Notes: a model not told the origin generated them from the sequence alone. A DNA stretch of 20,474 bases from Candidatus Aenigmatarchaeota archaeon (GCA_023134675.1 JAGLUQ010000001.1:1-20474); one strand, 5' to 3'; counted from the stretch's first letter, positions 6,222 through 14,209 are shown. Numbers and translations: made by a program.

Positions 6222-6764
6222 ATGTCGGCAGTGAAACTTGTTATTATTAACCAGAAAAATAATATTAATCATTTTACATATCCTTTTCTTTTAAGTCTTG
6301 GACCTGATGATATTGCTTTGCTTGGCAGAATTGATAATTTACTTAAAAAATATTTTGGAAGACCATGGGCATATGTGGGAAGCGATAAACCTTATAAGCC
6401 TAAACAAGAACTGTTGGCAGAGATAGATAATATTGATGCTTCAGACGAGCAAAAAAAGAGATTGAAGACACTTGTAACAGAAATTGAGTTTCCGTCAGAG
6501 ATTGAAGTTGTTCTTAGCGATGGAGACAAAAAAGGGGAGTTTCATAATCATGTTTTCAGCATTTTGAGCAGTCTGCAGATGGAACAGTATATTGTTTCTG
6601 AAAATGATGTAATAGTTTTTGAGATCTTGCATGATAATGTAGTTCATAGACTTGAAGTTGAAGGTCCGTCTGTTTTGTTTGCAGGCACTGCAAATCATCG
6701 CAGAGAGAAAGGAGAGTGTTTTGTAGTAAAGTTTCCTTCCGGAAACTTTAAGAAAATAGTTTAG
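6222..6764 (+). CDS. Orphan protein, 180 aa
   Basis: I do not recognise the family. The product is soluble-looking, with no signal peptide or membrane segment. It starts SAVKLVIINQKNN, has a charged helical middle (about residues 60-90), and a C-terminal half rich in predicted beta strands (VIVFEILHDNVVHRLEVEG, 127-145). The end is basic (FPSGNFKKIV). A TATA box at leaderless distance supports expression. It is convergent with the 30-aa basic gene and divergent from nothing nearby. Its codon use looks more A/T-rich than that of the neighbouring housekeeping genes, in line with a lineage-specific or acquired gene. Confidence 0.75.
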   Translation: MSAVKLVIINQKNNINHFTYPFLLSLGPDDIALLGRIDNLLKKYFGRPWAYVGSDKPYKPKQELLAEIDNIDASDEQKKRLKTLVTEIEFPSEIEVVLSDGDKKGEFHNHVFSILSSLQMEQYIVSENDVIVFEILHDNVVHRLEVEGPSVLFAGTANHRREKGECFVVKFPSGNFKKIV

Positions 6765-6775
6765 CTTGGTTTCTC

Positions 6776-6868
6776 TCACTTCTTCTTCCTATGCCTCATC
6801 TTATGGTTCTTCTTCTTAAGCTTATGTGTCCTTATCTTTGAGCTCTTTCTTTTCTTTCCGCAAGGCAT
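6776..6868 (-). CDS. Tiny very basic protein, 30 aa, COX24/mS38 (DUF1713)-like
   Basis: Reads MPCGKKRKSSKIRTHK and continues with LKKKN..MRHRKKK to a TGA at 6776. Half of the residues are Lys or Arg, plus three His. The pattern MP-GKKRK, then THK, then K-RH-KKK closely resembles the ~30-aa bacterial small-subunit proteins of the AURKAIP1/COX24 (DUF1713) type, relatives of mitochondrial mS38, as I remember them. A ribosomal or rRNA-binding role is inferred. A GGTGAT ribosome site lies five bases before the ATG, and a TATAAATA is centred 24-25 bp upstream. It follows the coiled-coil gene by 76 bases. It is far below ordinary gene-length cut-offs. Confidence 0.7.
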   Translation of the reverse strand: MPCGKKRKSSKIRTHKLKKKNHKMRHRKKK

Positions 6869-6888
6869 AGTCTATCACCAGTTGTAAA

Positions 6889-6896
6889 TATTTATA
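6889..6896 (-). promoter_or_regulatory. TATA box for the 30-aa basic gene
   Basis: The minus strand reads TATAAATA, centred 24-25 bp before the ATG at 6868. The GGTGAT site at 6874-6879 lies between the two. If this TATA is used, the transcript would begin at or near the ATG; if the gene is read from upstream, the ribosome site would be used. Confidence 0.5.
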
Positions 6897-6944
6897 CAGT
6901 TTGATTTTTAAATCCATTGCTTTTCTGTCTTATGTCGCTTATCT

Positions 6945-9900
6945 TTATTCAAGAATTAGGGGAGAACCTTCAGCCCTTCCAGTATGCCCCATGTTTGCCA
7001 GTTGCTCTTTTAAATCTTTCAGTTCACCCGAAAGCATCTTGTTCTCTTTCCTGAGAAGAGCAATCATCTCTATAATATTGTTATTGTTTTCCGGTATTAT
7101 TGAGGTTCTGTTATCTGAAATCTTTTTCTCAATATTGTTGATTTTCTCTTTCATAACCTTGTTGATTTTTGCCTGAATATCTGTAAATGCTTTTGTGTCC
7201 TCTGTTACATTATTGATAGTATAAGATCCTTTCTGCGAGCTTTCGAATCCATTTTTTGCAGCGTCTACAGATGTCTTAAGCTCATTTCTCATCTCAGAAA
7301 GCTTTCTGTCCTGTTCCTCTACAATATCTTTTATCTCTTCATTTGTGATGTAGTTTATTTTTCTTTTCTGCTCGTCTGCAAATATCCTGAGCTTTCTGTC
7401 CAGACTCTCTTCAAGCACATTCTTTGTTGAACCAGTTTGATCAATCTGCATCTTTCTGAAATTGCTTATGTCTTCTTTAAGCTGTGTTTCTGCCTTTTCT
7501 ATCTTTGACAGTGAATCTGTCAGCTGGCTTTCAAGGCTGTTCATTTTTGCATCGTTTCTCTTTTCAGATTCTTCAATAGTTTTCGTGAACGTACCTGTGA
7601 TAGATTTTACATTTTCCAGAGTGTTTGACAATTCGTTTTCAACCTTTTTCTCAAGCCCTCCCTCAACTTTTGACTGGAGGGAAAAAACAGTGCCTTTCAG
7701 GTCTTTGAAATCTTCAGTTATCTTTTCCTTGAGAATTTTCATCTCACCGAACCGTATGAGGAAATCATTAAGGCTTTCAGCCTTTAGCGCTTCTCTTGTC
7801 TTCTCAAGCTCTTCAAGCTTTCTTATGAATGTCTTTGCAGTGCTTGTCTCAAGCGCTTCGTCAATATTCTTCACGACACTAACAATCTCTTTGCCTACAT
7901 CGTTTACCTGCTCAAGATTTTTGTTCATCTCTTGTTTATGCTGTATTATTTTCTCTTCTATAAGCGTGATTTTCGTGTCTGTATCATCTTTTAAAGATTC
8001 TATATCTTTTATGTTGTTTTCCCTGGTGCTGTCCTCAACAGCTTTTGCCAGATCTGTCACATGTTTTATGTTCTCGTCAATATATCTCCTGTTCTCCTCA
8101 AACTTTTTCTCATATCCTGCGCTTTCTTTTTCAATGCTTTTCCTGACTGATTCTGTCATCTCTTTGATGTCTGATGTGATCTCAAGATTTGAATTCTTCA
8201 GGGCCTTAAAGTCTATTTCTATGTCTTTTTTAGATTCTTTTATGTTCTTCTCGAGCATTTCTATACTTTTCTTGTGCCCGTGCTCAATAGTCCTTATCCT
8301 CAGGCTTATGTCTCCTCTGTCGCGGTCTATGGCATTTCTTGTCTCATCTGTATTTGCCCTGTTCTCTTTCTCAATATTTTCAATCCTCTCTTTTGTGCTG
8401 CATTCCAGGATATTTATCATTTCCTTGAGGTTCTTTATCGTGCTTACGCTTTTTAGGATGTTGTCCACAAGCTTGTTGTTCATGCCTTCAATCGTGCATA
8501 TCTTTCCTTTAATATTCTTATGCCTGTTCTCTGTATCTGTCCTGTCTTCAAGAATCTTGTTTTCAATTGTAGACAAGGACTTATTCAGGCTGTCTATCTT
8601 TCCCTGCACTTTTATGTTTTCTTCTTCCCTCTCTTTTTTGACCATATCTGCCATGTTCCCGACAGTTGCGGTGATGTCTTTGTTGAATTTCTTGATGTCT
8701 TTGAATTCATCTTCCATACTGTTATTCCTTGTGTCTGTAACTTCCCTCAGCATGGTAATCTCTTTCTGTATACCTGAAAGGATATTGTAGACCTTATCCT
8801 GTACAGCGTTTAGGCTGTCATTGCTCTTTTGTTCTATCTCTTTTATCTTAGAATCTCTTTCTTTCAGTTCGGCATCAATGTCCGGCATTGCTAAATTTCC
8901 CAATTTTTCAGAGATGTTGCTGTTGAAATGTTCCCTGTTAGTATCAATATTGTCTTTTGTATCTCTTACAGCTGTCCCAAGGACATATATGTTCTTTTCA
9001 ATATCATCAATTTTCTCTTTAAGTATCCTGTTTATTTTGGTCTGCATCGCTGAGATCTCTTCCATATTACTTATCTTTTTGTCACTGTGTCCCTGACTGC
9101 TTTCAGCTTTGCTTTTGTCCGGAAGGCTTCTTATCAATACGATCTGTTCCGAAATATCTTCAACTTTCTTTTTTATCTCTTCGTTTGCATGCGTTATGTT
9201 CTTAATCTCAGAATCAAGCTTTCTTTTGTAGTCACCTTTTATCGTGTCTATCTCTTCTTTTACATGTTCTGTGTCTATATCAATATCAATGCCGGCAGTC
9301 TTGTCGCCTTTTCTCTTAAGCATGTCTTTTATAGCATCCATGGCGTTTGATATCTTCTGGTTCGTATATGTTTTTTCCTCTTCAATCTGTGAGGTCATGT
9401 TTGAGACGGCGCTGTCAAGTTCTGCAACTTTTAGCTCTATGTTTGTTATCGCTCCTCTATCCAGCTCTTCCTGTCCTGTTGAGGGTCCTGCACCAGTTCC
9501 TGTCGTATCAACTATCTTTATGAGTTTTTCCATGTTTTTTGCCAATGTCTTTATTTTCATGCCTGTGTCTTTCTCAAGCTCGCGGATACTGACCTCGCTC
9601 TTGTCACTCTTTTCTGTAAGGATCTTGGTCATTGCCTGCATCTTTTTTATCAGGTCCAGCATCCCACGGTAGCTGTTCTCGCTTTCTCCTATGCTTGTGT
9701 CTATATTTCTGGTCCTTTCAATCTCGTCTGTCAGCATCCCTATCTTCTTGTCGTAGGATCCCAGCTCTTCCCTCACACCGCTTATGAGTGTAGCAAAATC
9801 TGTGTTTACCTTTTCAAAGTCATCATGTATCCTGTTGAATTCTGTTTCGCCTACAGGCTTCTTTTTCTCAAGGCCTGATATTGTCTCTTTGATCTTTGAA

Positions 9901-10340
9901 AGCTCATCAAGCACTGTCACAAAGTCTGAATCACTTGCTGTACTTTTTTCGCTTCCGCCACCATTTTTTATCTTCTCGTCAAATATTTTAAGAGCATTTG
10001 ACATGAGATCTATCTTCTTGTTGAAGACAGCAATTTTTTTCGAGAATTCCTGTATCGTTTCCTTGTTCTGTATAATTTCCAGCCTGTCTGTGAGCGTAAG
10101 GTCCTCAATGCTTCTTAATGTTTCCTGGGTGCTCTTGATGTCTTTCAATGAGTCTGCATCCTCCAGACCCTGGATTATGTCTATGTTTTTCTTTATCTTC
10201 TCAAACACGCCCTCAAGACTGAGCATCTTCTTTTCAAGATCAAGCTCTATAATTTTTCTCTTGTTCCTGAATTCCTTAAATTCATCGATGAGATTGTCTA
10301 TCTTTTCATCATTTCCTTTAGAATCAGATTTGTCAAACAT
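6945..10340 (-). CDS. Giant coiled-coil protein, ~1131 aa
   Basis: Almost the whole chain is charged helix with heptad-like Leu/Ile/Met spacing. It has no signal peptide, membrane segment, Walker motif or hinge, so it is not an SMC/Rad50 ATPase. Cysteine is nearly absent. Two stretches are repeated: MQTKINRILKEKIDDIEKNI (about 432-451) and IQAKINKVMKEKINNIEKKI (about 1055-1074), 12 of 20 identical. The C-terminus is a leucine-zipper-like segment followed by a flexible tail ending SPLILE, with no sorting signal. I chose the ATG at 10340, which has GGTGG eight bases upstream, over a TTG five codons earlier. It follows the archaeosortase gene by 66 bases on the same strand. A structural, filament-like or scaffold role is only a guess. 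Confidence 0.9.
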   Translation of the reverse strand: MFDKSDSKGNDEKIDNLIDEFKEFRNKRKIIELDLEKKMLSLEGVFEKIKKNIDIIQGLEDADSLKDIKSTQETLRSIEDLTLTDRLEIIQNKETIQEFSKKIAVFNKKIDLMSNALKIFDEKIKNGGGSEKSTASDSDFVTVLDELSKIKETISGLEKKKPVGETEFNRIHDDFEKVNTDFATLISGVREELGSYDKKIGMLTDEIERTRNIDTSIGESENSYRGMLDLIKKMQAMTKILTEKSDKSEVSIRELEKDTGMKIKTLAKNMEKLIKIVDTTGTGAGPSTGQEELDRGAITNIELKVAELDSAVSNMTSQIEEEKTYTNQKISNAMDAIKDMLKRKGDKTAGIDIDIDTEHVKEEIDTIKGDYKRKLDSEIKNITHANEEIKKKVEDISEQIVLIRSLPDKSKAESSQGHSDKKISNMEEISAMQTKINRILKEKIDDIEKNIYVLGTAVRDTKDNIDTNREHFNSNISEKLGNLAMPDIDAELKERDSKIKEIEQKSNDSLNAVQDKVYNILSGIQKEITMLREVTDTRNNSMEDEFKDIKKFNKDITATVGNMADMVKKEREEENIKVQGKIDSLNKSLSTIENKILEDRTDTENRHKNIKGKICTIEGMNNKLVDNILKSVSTIKNLKEMINILECSTKERIENIEKENRANTDETRNAIDRDRGDISLRIRTIEHGHKKSIEMLEKNIKESKKDIEIDFKALKNSNLEITSDIKEMTESVRKSIEKESAGYEKKFEENRRYIDENIKHVTDLAKAVEDSTRENNIKDIESLKDDTDTKITLIEEKIIQHKQEMNKNLEQVNDVGKEIVSVVKNIDEALETSTAKTFIRKLEELEKTREALKAESLNDFLIRFGEMKILKEKITEDFKDLKGTVFSLQSKVEGGLEKKVENELSNTLENVKSITGTFTKTIEESEKRNDAKMNSLESQLTDSLSKIEKAETQLKEDISNFRKMQIDQTGSTKNVLEESLDRKLRIFADEQKRKINYITNEEIKDIVEEQDRKLSEMRNELKTSVDAAKNGFESSQKGSYTINNVTEDTKAFTDIQAKINKVMKEKINNIEKKISDNRTSIIPENNNNIIEMIALLRKENKMLSGELKDLKEQLANMGHTGRAEGSPLILE

Positions 10341-10406
10341 TATCAAAACCACCAAGTCTTGCGATACTACCTGTTGCCTGCGCCTTTATCTAATTGTGAT
10401 TACCTG

Positions 10407-11009
10407 TTATATATATCTTTTGCTGAAAGCTATTTTGTCAAGCCATATGAGCCATGAGACCAGCACAAGGACTATGAGTCCGCCCTGCCACAGCATATTA
10501 TGGGTGATATCGAAGATGCCGAGGCCGTACAGGTGAGTGAGATGGAATGTTGTTGCCAGCCTGATGACGTTTCCTATGAAAATTATTGGGATGCCTGCTG
10601 TTATTCCTATAATTCTGGCTTTCGTTCCTGTGTGACGTGTGGCTATGATGAGAGAGAAAAGCGCAAGGAAGGATTTCCATCCGCTGCAGTCTTTTATTAT
10701 GTCTGCGGCAAGCATGCCTGTGGAAGTGGTTATGAAAAATGTGTTGTCTATCCTGAAAAAATCAGTTCCGAGAAGTGACAGAGCCTTTGATGTGAAGTAG
10801 CTTGTTACAGATATTATGTGGCTGAAATCATAGCCTGTCCAGATAATCAGGTGCAGAGGTATTGCAAGAAGGCAGAATCTAATGAGGAATATGAAGGTGT
10901 CCCACATCCTGAGCTGGGCAGGGGTGAAACTTTTTGTTGTTGTTTTTTCAAACCTGTTCCATCTTACTGTAAGGGCGTTGTCTCTTTTTGTTCTTTTCCT
11001 GTGACTCAC
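10407..11009 (-). CDS. Archaeosortase (exosortase/archaeosortase family transpeptidase)
   Basis: Membrane cysteine transpeptidase that cuts proteins at a C-terminal tripartite tail and attaches them to the cell surface. The catalytic triad is visible: C108 in KDCSGWKSF, R150 in GNVIRLATTFHL and H170 in FDITHNMLW, each next to a membrane helix. About six hydrophobic segments fall between residues 36 and 192. The N-terminal 30 residues are basic and probably cytosolic. The length of 200 aa is at the short end for the family. The start is a GTG with GGTG upstream, 27 bases after the zinc-ribbon stop. No protein in this window ends in a recognisable sorting tail. Confidence 0.88.
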   Translation of the reverse strand: MSHRKRTKRDNALTVRWNRFEKTTTKSFTPAQLRMWDTFIFLIRFCLLAIPLHLIIWTGYDFSHIISVTSYFTSKALSLLGTDFFRIDNTFFITTSTGMLAADIIKDCSGWKSFLALFSLIIATRHTGTKARIIGITAGIPIIFIGNVIRLATTFHLTHLYGLGIFDITHNMLWQGGLIVLVLVSWLIWLDKIAFSKRYI

Positions 11010-11036
11010 CCAAACACCACACTACTGTTGTTGATA

Positions 11037-11195
11037 TCAGGATGCTACATACATCGGCTGTTCATGGCATGTCGGCGGCTCAAAGAATGTGTCGCATGTC
11101 GAGCATCTTGCACCTTTTTCATGCTTTTCTATCTTGTGGCTTTTATCATGGTCTATCTCAATCTCTTTGCCGCATTTTCTGCATTTCCATTTCAT
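11037..11195 (-). CDS. Zinc-ribbon mini-protein, 52 aa
   Basis: Starts MKWKCRKCGKEIEI, has a middle rich in Lys, His and Asp (DHDKSHKIEKHEKG), then RCSTCDTFFEPPTC. The two CxxC pairs (C5/C8 and C31/C34) should bind one zinc ion, with H16, H20, H25 and C43 nearby. The gene fills the gap between hef (46 bases) and the archaeosortase gene (27 bases) on the same strand, and GTGAT lies eight bases before the ATG. The family is not recognised; rubredoxin-like or nucleic-acid-binding zinc ribbons are possible. Confidence 0.75.
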   Translation of the reverse strand: MKWKCRKCGKEIEIDHDKSHKIEKHEKGARCSTCDTFFEPPTCHEQPMYVAS

Positions 11196-11241
11196 GCTAT
11201 CACTGGTTTTTATTTGTTTTGTTGGTTTTTAAAGTTTTCTG

Positions 11242-13476
11242 TTATGATGCGTTTTTCCTGTAGTCCGCATCAGCAATATCTTTTATCTTTCTCGCCTTTT
11301 CTTTTCCGATGCCTTCTATCTTCTCCAGCTTTTCCTCTTTTGCGTTCACAAACTTTTTTATTGTCCCGAATTTTTCAAGAATCCTTCGGCTCAGCTTTAT
11401 GTTGATGTCAGGGAATCCTGATATTATGTATTCCTGTACCTCTTTTTCAGTCTTTGAGCGTCTTGTCCCTCTTAATGATATTTCTTTCTTGTCATCATGC
11501 TCGCGTTTTGCAAGGGCTATTACCATGTCTTTCGTTTCTTCAAGGTCTCTTGTAGGGATCACAGGGATGCCGAAATCGCATGCTATTGATGCGAGAGCAC
11601 CTCTTATTGCATTAGGGTGTATATTTCTTATGCCGTAAAGGTTTTTTCCTTCAAGTATTATCAGAGGCTGTTCAAATGTGTCTTTCAGTGCTACAATCTG
11701 CCTGAACAGGCGCTTGTCGATTATTGACTGGAGGAAATCTTTCACTTCCTTCCTTTCAATGCCTACCCTGTCCGAGATTATGATGTCGCCTACATCAAGC
11801 TGTTTCCGGACAGCTTCAATCTCTTTTGTCTCTGACAGTAATCTTATCAGCTTCTGTTCCCTGTGATCAATAAATATCTTTATCTCTTTTTTCTTCTTGT
11901 TGAAGCTTTCAAGAGAGCTCTGGTTCTTCGCTTTCCTGTTTATTTTTATCTCTACGTCCCCGTTACTGAAGTTTTTTCTCAGGCTGTCAATTACTGTCTT
12001 CATCTTCCTTTCCTTGTTTCTCGTGCTCCAGTAATATGCCTCGTCAATTGTCCCTTTTGTCACAAGTATGTACACTTCGCCCTCTTTCTCTCTTCCTGTC
12101 CGTCCCCGTCTCTGTATTGTCCTTATCTCTGATGGTATGGGCTCGTAGAATATCACTGTGTCAACTTTGGGTATGTCAAGACCTTCCTCGGCGACAGAGG
12201 TCGCTACAAGGATGTTGTATTTCCCTGTTCTGAACAAATCAAGCGTCTCTTTCTGCTTTTTCTGGGTGTTGCCTTTTTTCTGGCCAATGAATTTTACAGG
12301 TCTCAGGTTTTTATCTTTTTCCAGCTCTTTTATGATCAGGTCGACTGTGTTTATGTAATGGGCGAATATGATTGCTTTTTTTCCATTATTTACCTTACCT
12401 TTCACGATATCTACAGCTTTCAGGAGTTTTGGGTGCTTCCTGTCTTTTGAGGCAAGGTATGATGTCAGGATAGATGCCTGCTTCACATCGTCATCTGACA
12501 GCAAAGTCTTTGACGCTTTTGTGCTGTCTTTCTTGAGCTTTTCAATATATGCCTCAAGCTGGAGCACGCCCTGCGTCTGGATGAGCTCGATTGCATGATT
12601 AAGCTTTATGCAGGCGGCAGTGTCTGATATTGCTTTGAAATATATGGGGTTCCTGTCTTTTGCGACGATAGCCCTCAGTTTTCCTGACAGCTCAAGAAGC
12701 TCTCTTTTTGAAAGCTGTGCGTCTTTTATGATGTTTAAGGACATGAGGAGTTGTATCCGTCTTTTTTTTGCATTCTCAAGATATTTGCTTATCTTTTTGA
12801 ACTCGTCCGGGAACTCTATCTTGATCCATTCCACCTTAGTCGTCTTGATATAGGGTTTTACATCCCAGTCATCTTCATTCCTGATCTCGACATTTTCGCA
12901 GTAGAGGTTTCCGCATATTGCGCCAATCTTTTCTTTTGTACTTCCCGGGCTTGCGGTGAGGCCGAGAATGAGGGGGGTTTCTGCCTGTTCTGCGTATTTT
13001 TTCGCGATGAAGGTATATGCGTAGTCTCCTGTTGTCCTGTGCGCTTCGTCAAATACTATTATTGAGAACTGTGACAGGTCTATCGTGCCTTTTATGATGT
13101 CATTTTCAATCACCTGAGGGGTCGCGAATATGACTTTTGAGCTTTTGTAGATGTCTCCTCTTTTTGCAGGAGCGACCTTTCCTGTCAGTATTTCAAATTG
13201 TTTTGTGTCTATCTGTTCTGGATCCATCAGGTCTGAGAAGCTTTTGAGGTGCTGTTCTACGAGTGGTTTGGTAGGTGCCATGATAAGGGCTTTTCTGTTC
13301 TTGTCTTTGTTTATCCTGTGGGCTACAATGCCGAGCGCTATGATTGTCTTGCCTATGCCTGTGGGTAGGACTACAAGAGAGTTTTTCTTTGCGCATGTCG
13401 CTATTATGTTCTCCTGGTATCTTCTGCGTTCTATTGTGTCTTTTTTTAACAGGGGGTGGTTGAGGTATTCCAGCAT
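11242..13476 (-). CDS. hef: Hef: archaeal FANCM/XPF-type helicase-nuclease
   Basis: Acts on stalled replication forks and branched DNA. The SF2 helicase part has Walker A PTGIGKT (38-44), DEAH (143-146), TAS (174-176) and motif VI QRRGRTGR (455-462). A helical insert spans about 220-340. After a linker rich in Lys and Asn comes an ERCC4/XPF nuclease domain with IDHRE (536-540) and the catalytic GD...ERKEVKD (563-580), all residues intact. A helix-hairpin-helix tail follows (about 684-735, EKIEGIGKEKARKI). The length of 744 aa is typical for euryarchaeal Hef. The linker contains QSSLESFN (519-526), close to a PCNA-binding motif. It leads a same-strand string of genes down to 6776. Confidence 0.96.
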   Translation of the reverse strand: MLEYLNHPLLKKDTIERRRYQENIIATCAKKNSLVVLPTGIGKTIIALGIVAHRINKDKNRKALIMAPTKPLVEQHLKSFSDLMDPEQIDTKQFEILTGKVAPAKRGDIYKSSKVIFATPQVIENDIIKGTIDLSQFSIIVFDEAHRTTGDYAYTFIAKKYAEQAETPLILGLTASPGSTKEKIGAICGNLYCENVEIRNEDDWDVKPYIKTTKVEWIKIEFPDEFKKISKYLENAKKRRIQLLMSLNIIKDAQLSKRELLELSGKLRAIVAKDRNPIYFKAISDTAACIKLNHAIELIQTQGVLQLEAYIEKLKKDSTKASKTLLSDDDVKQASILTSYLASKDRKHPKLLKAVDIVKGKVNNGKKAIIFAHYINTVDLIIKELEKDKNLRPVKFIGQKKGNTQKKQKETLDLFRTGKYNILVATSVAEEGLDIPKVDTVIFYEPIPSEIRTIQRRGRTGREKEGEVYILVTKGTIDEAYYWSTRNKERKMKTVIDSLRKNFSNGDVEIKINRKAKNQSSLESFNKKKKEIKIFIDHREQKLIRLLSETKEIEAVRKQLDVGDIIISDRVGIERKEVKDFLQSIIDKRLFRQIVALKDTFEQPLIILEGKNLYGIRNIHPNAIRGALASIACDFGIPVIPTRDLEETKDMVIALAKREHDDKKEISLRGTRRSKTEKEVQEYIISGFPDINIKLSRRILEKFGTIKKFVNAKEEKLEKIEGIGKEKARKIKDIADADYRKNAS

Positions 13477-13521
13477 GTTTAATCTTTGTTGAAGAAGGAA
13501 TAAAAAGATAGGTTTTTGGTT

Positions 13522-13541
13522 AAAAAGAAAAGAAAAAAAAA
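13522..13541 (-). terminator. Oligo-T terminator after secreted-protein gene copy 1
   Basis: The minus strand has an almost pure T tract (T9 plus interrupted T runs) 36-55 bases after the copy 1 stop. Archaeal RNA polymerase ends at such tracts without a hairpin. Equivalent tracts follow copies 2 and 3. Confidence 0.55.
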
Positions 13542-13576
13542 GGTAGTCTGGATGCTATGGCTGTGTTATGCTGACC

Positions 13577-13951
13577 TTAAGGTGTTTTGTAGTGGCAGCT
13601 TAGCATTACTTTTCCGCTTGGTGTTATCACTGCTTTCCAGTCTGATGTAAAAGGTCCATAGCCTGTCCAGCACATAATGTTTGGGTGGTCCTTATTAGTC
13701 ATGACCACTGCTTTAGTTGGTGGGGATACTCCCGTGGGCAGAGTGCCATGACATGTTATCTTGCTGTTGTTGTTCTTACTGTCGGTGAAAACGTTCTGAC
13801 CACTTGCTAGCGCTAAGAAAGGATTTTGATTTGCATCCATTAATACGCAATTAATATCTTTCTTAACTATAGCAGGTCCATTAGCAAAGGTCATAGATAT
13901 TCCTAATACCAATACAGCCAAAAGTGATACCAAGACTGTCGTTTTTTTCAT
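13577..13951 (-). CDS. Secreted four-cysteine small protein, copy 1 (124 aa)
   Basis: Starts MKKTTVLVSLLAVLVLG, a Sec signal peptide with likely cleavage after TFA (residue 23). The mature ~100 residues carry four cysteines (35, 67, 94, 119), which could form two disulfides outside the cell. It ends with the family motif VITPSGKVMLSCHYKTP. The ATG is fixed by AGGAGGAG just upstream; an in-frame TTG extension only translates the conserved leader. There is no C-terminal membrane anchor or sorting tail, so the protein is likely released or bound to the surface by contacts. Function unknown. Its first ~23 and last ~17 residues nearly equal those of copy 2, while the middle differs. Confidence 0.85.
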   Translation of the reverse strand: MKKTTVLVSLLAVLVLGISMTFANGPAIVKKDINCVLMDANQNPFLALASGQNVFTDSKNNNSKITCHGTLPTGVSPPTKAVVMTNKDHPNIMCWTGYGPFTSDWKAVITPSGKVMLSCHYKTP

Positions 13952-13976
13952 ATAATCTCCTCCTTTCTTTGGGTAT

Positions 13977-14015
13977 TTATAAGGCAAGTATATAGTCAAG
14001 ACTGCCCAGTGTCAT
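13977..14015 (-). CDS. Possible 12-aa leader peptide (copy 1)
   Basis: An ATG six bases after the GAGGAGG loop opens MTLGSLDYILAL and stops at TAA (13977-13979), 25 bases before the main ATG. Copy 2 keeps it with one change (Q for L at position 3). In copy 3 the matching frame stops after four codons, so selection for the peptide itself is doubtful. Confidence 0.25.
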   Translation of the reverse strand: MTLGSLDYILAL

Positions 14016-14016
14016 T

Positions 14017-14033
14017 GCGCCCCTCCTCGGCGC
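14017..14033 (-). promoter_or_regulatory. Conserved leader hairpin with ribosome-site loop (copy 1)
   Basis: The minus strand reads GCGCC, loop GAGGAGG, then GGCGC. The stem has five G-C pairs, and the loop matches the anti-Shine-Dalgarno end of 16S rRNA. It is by far the most GC-rich spot in an A+T-rich leader and is kept in all three cassettes. It sits about 65 bases upstream of the main ATG, which has its own ribosome site. Confidence 0.6.
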
Positions 14034-14094
14034 TCAAAGTATTTTGTTAAAAGTTAACGGTTTGAATATTTTTTTGTTTATATAATTGGTTCTG

Positions 14095-14131
14095 AAAACA
14101 TTTAAGTTATAACAATGTCACTTGATAGTGA
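14095..14131 (-). promoter_or_regulatory. Distal promoter and inverted repeat (copy 1)
   Basis: The minus strand reads AACTTAAATGTTTTC (14095-14109), a TATA-like element kept in all three cassettes. Just upstream TCACT-4-AGTGA (14118-14131) is an inverted repeat suited to a regulator. The predicted start lies about 50 bases before the hairpin. Confidence 0.45.
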
Positions 14132-14148
14132 TTTTTGTGTGGTGTTTA

Positions 14149-14174
14149 GAAGAAAAAAAGAAAAAAAAAGAAAA
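14149..14174 (-). terminator. Oligo-T terminator after copy 2
   Basis: The minus strand is a nearly pure T tract (runs of 4, 9 and 7 T with single C interruptions) about 36-60 bases beyond the copy 2 stop. It lies right before the copy 1 promoter, insulating the two cassettes. Confidence 0.55.
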
Positions 14175-14209
14175 GGTACCCTGGATGGCGTGGTTGTGTT
14201 ATGCTGACC

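Noticed and set aside
7462..8790. 442-codon plus-strand open frame
   Set aside because: It is antisense to the coiled-coil gene; its Ser/Phe/Leu-rich product mirrors Glu/Lys/Asp codons on the other strand.
6945..10340. Coiled-coil protein considered as an SMC or Rad50 homologue
   Set aside because: No Walker A, signature or Walker B motif at the ends and no globular hinge in the middle.
10341..10355. TTG start five codons before the coiled-coil ATG
   Set aside because: The ATG at 10340 has a GGTGG ribosome site at good spacing; the TTG overlaps that site.
13577..13999. N-terminal extensions (TTG starts) before the MKK starts of the secreted proteins
   Set aside because: They would bury the signal peptide and simply translate the conserved leader and ribosome site.
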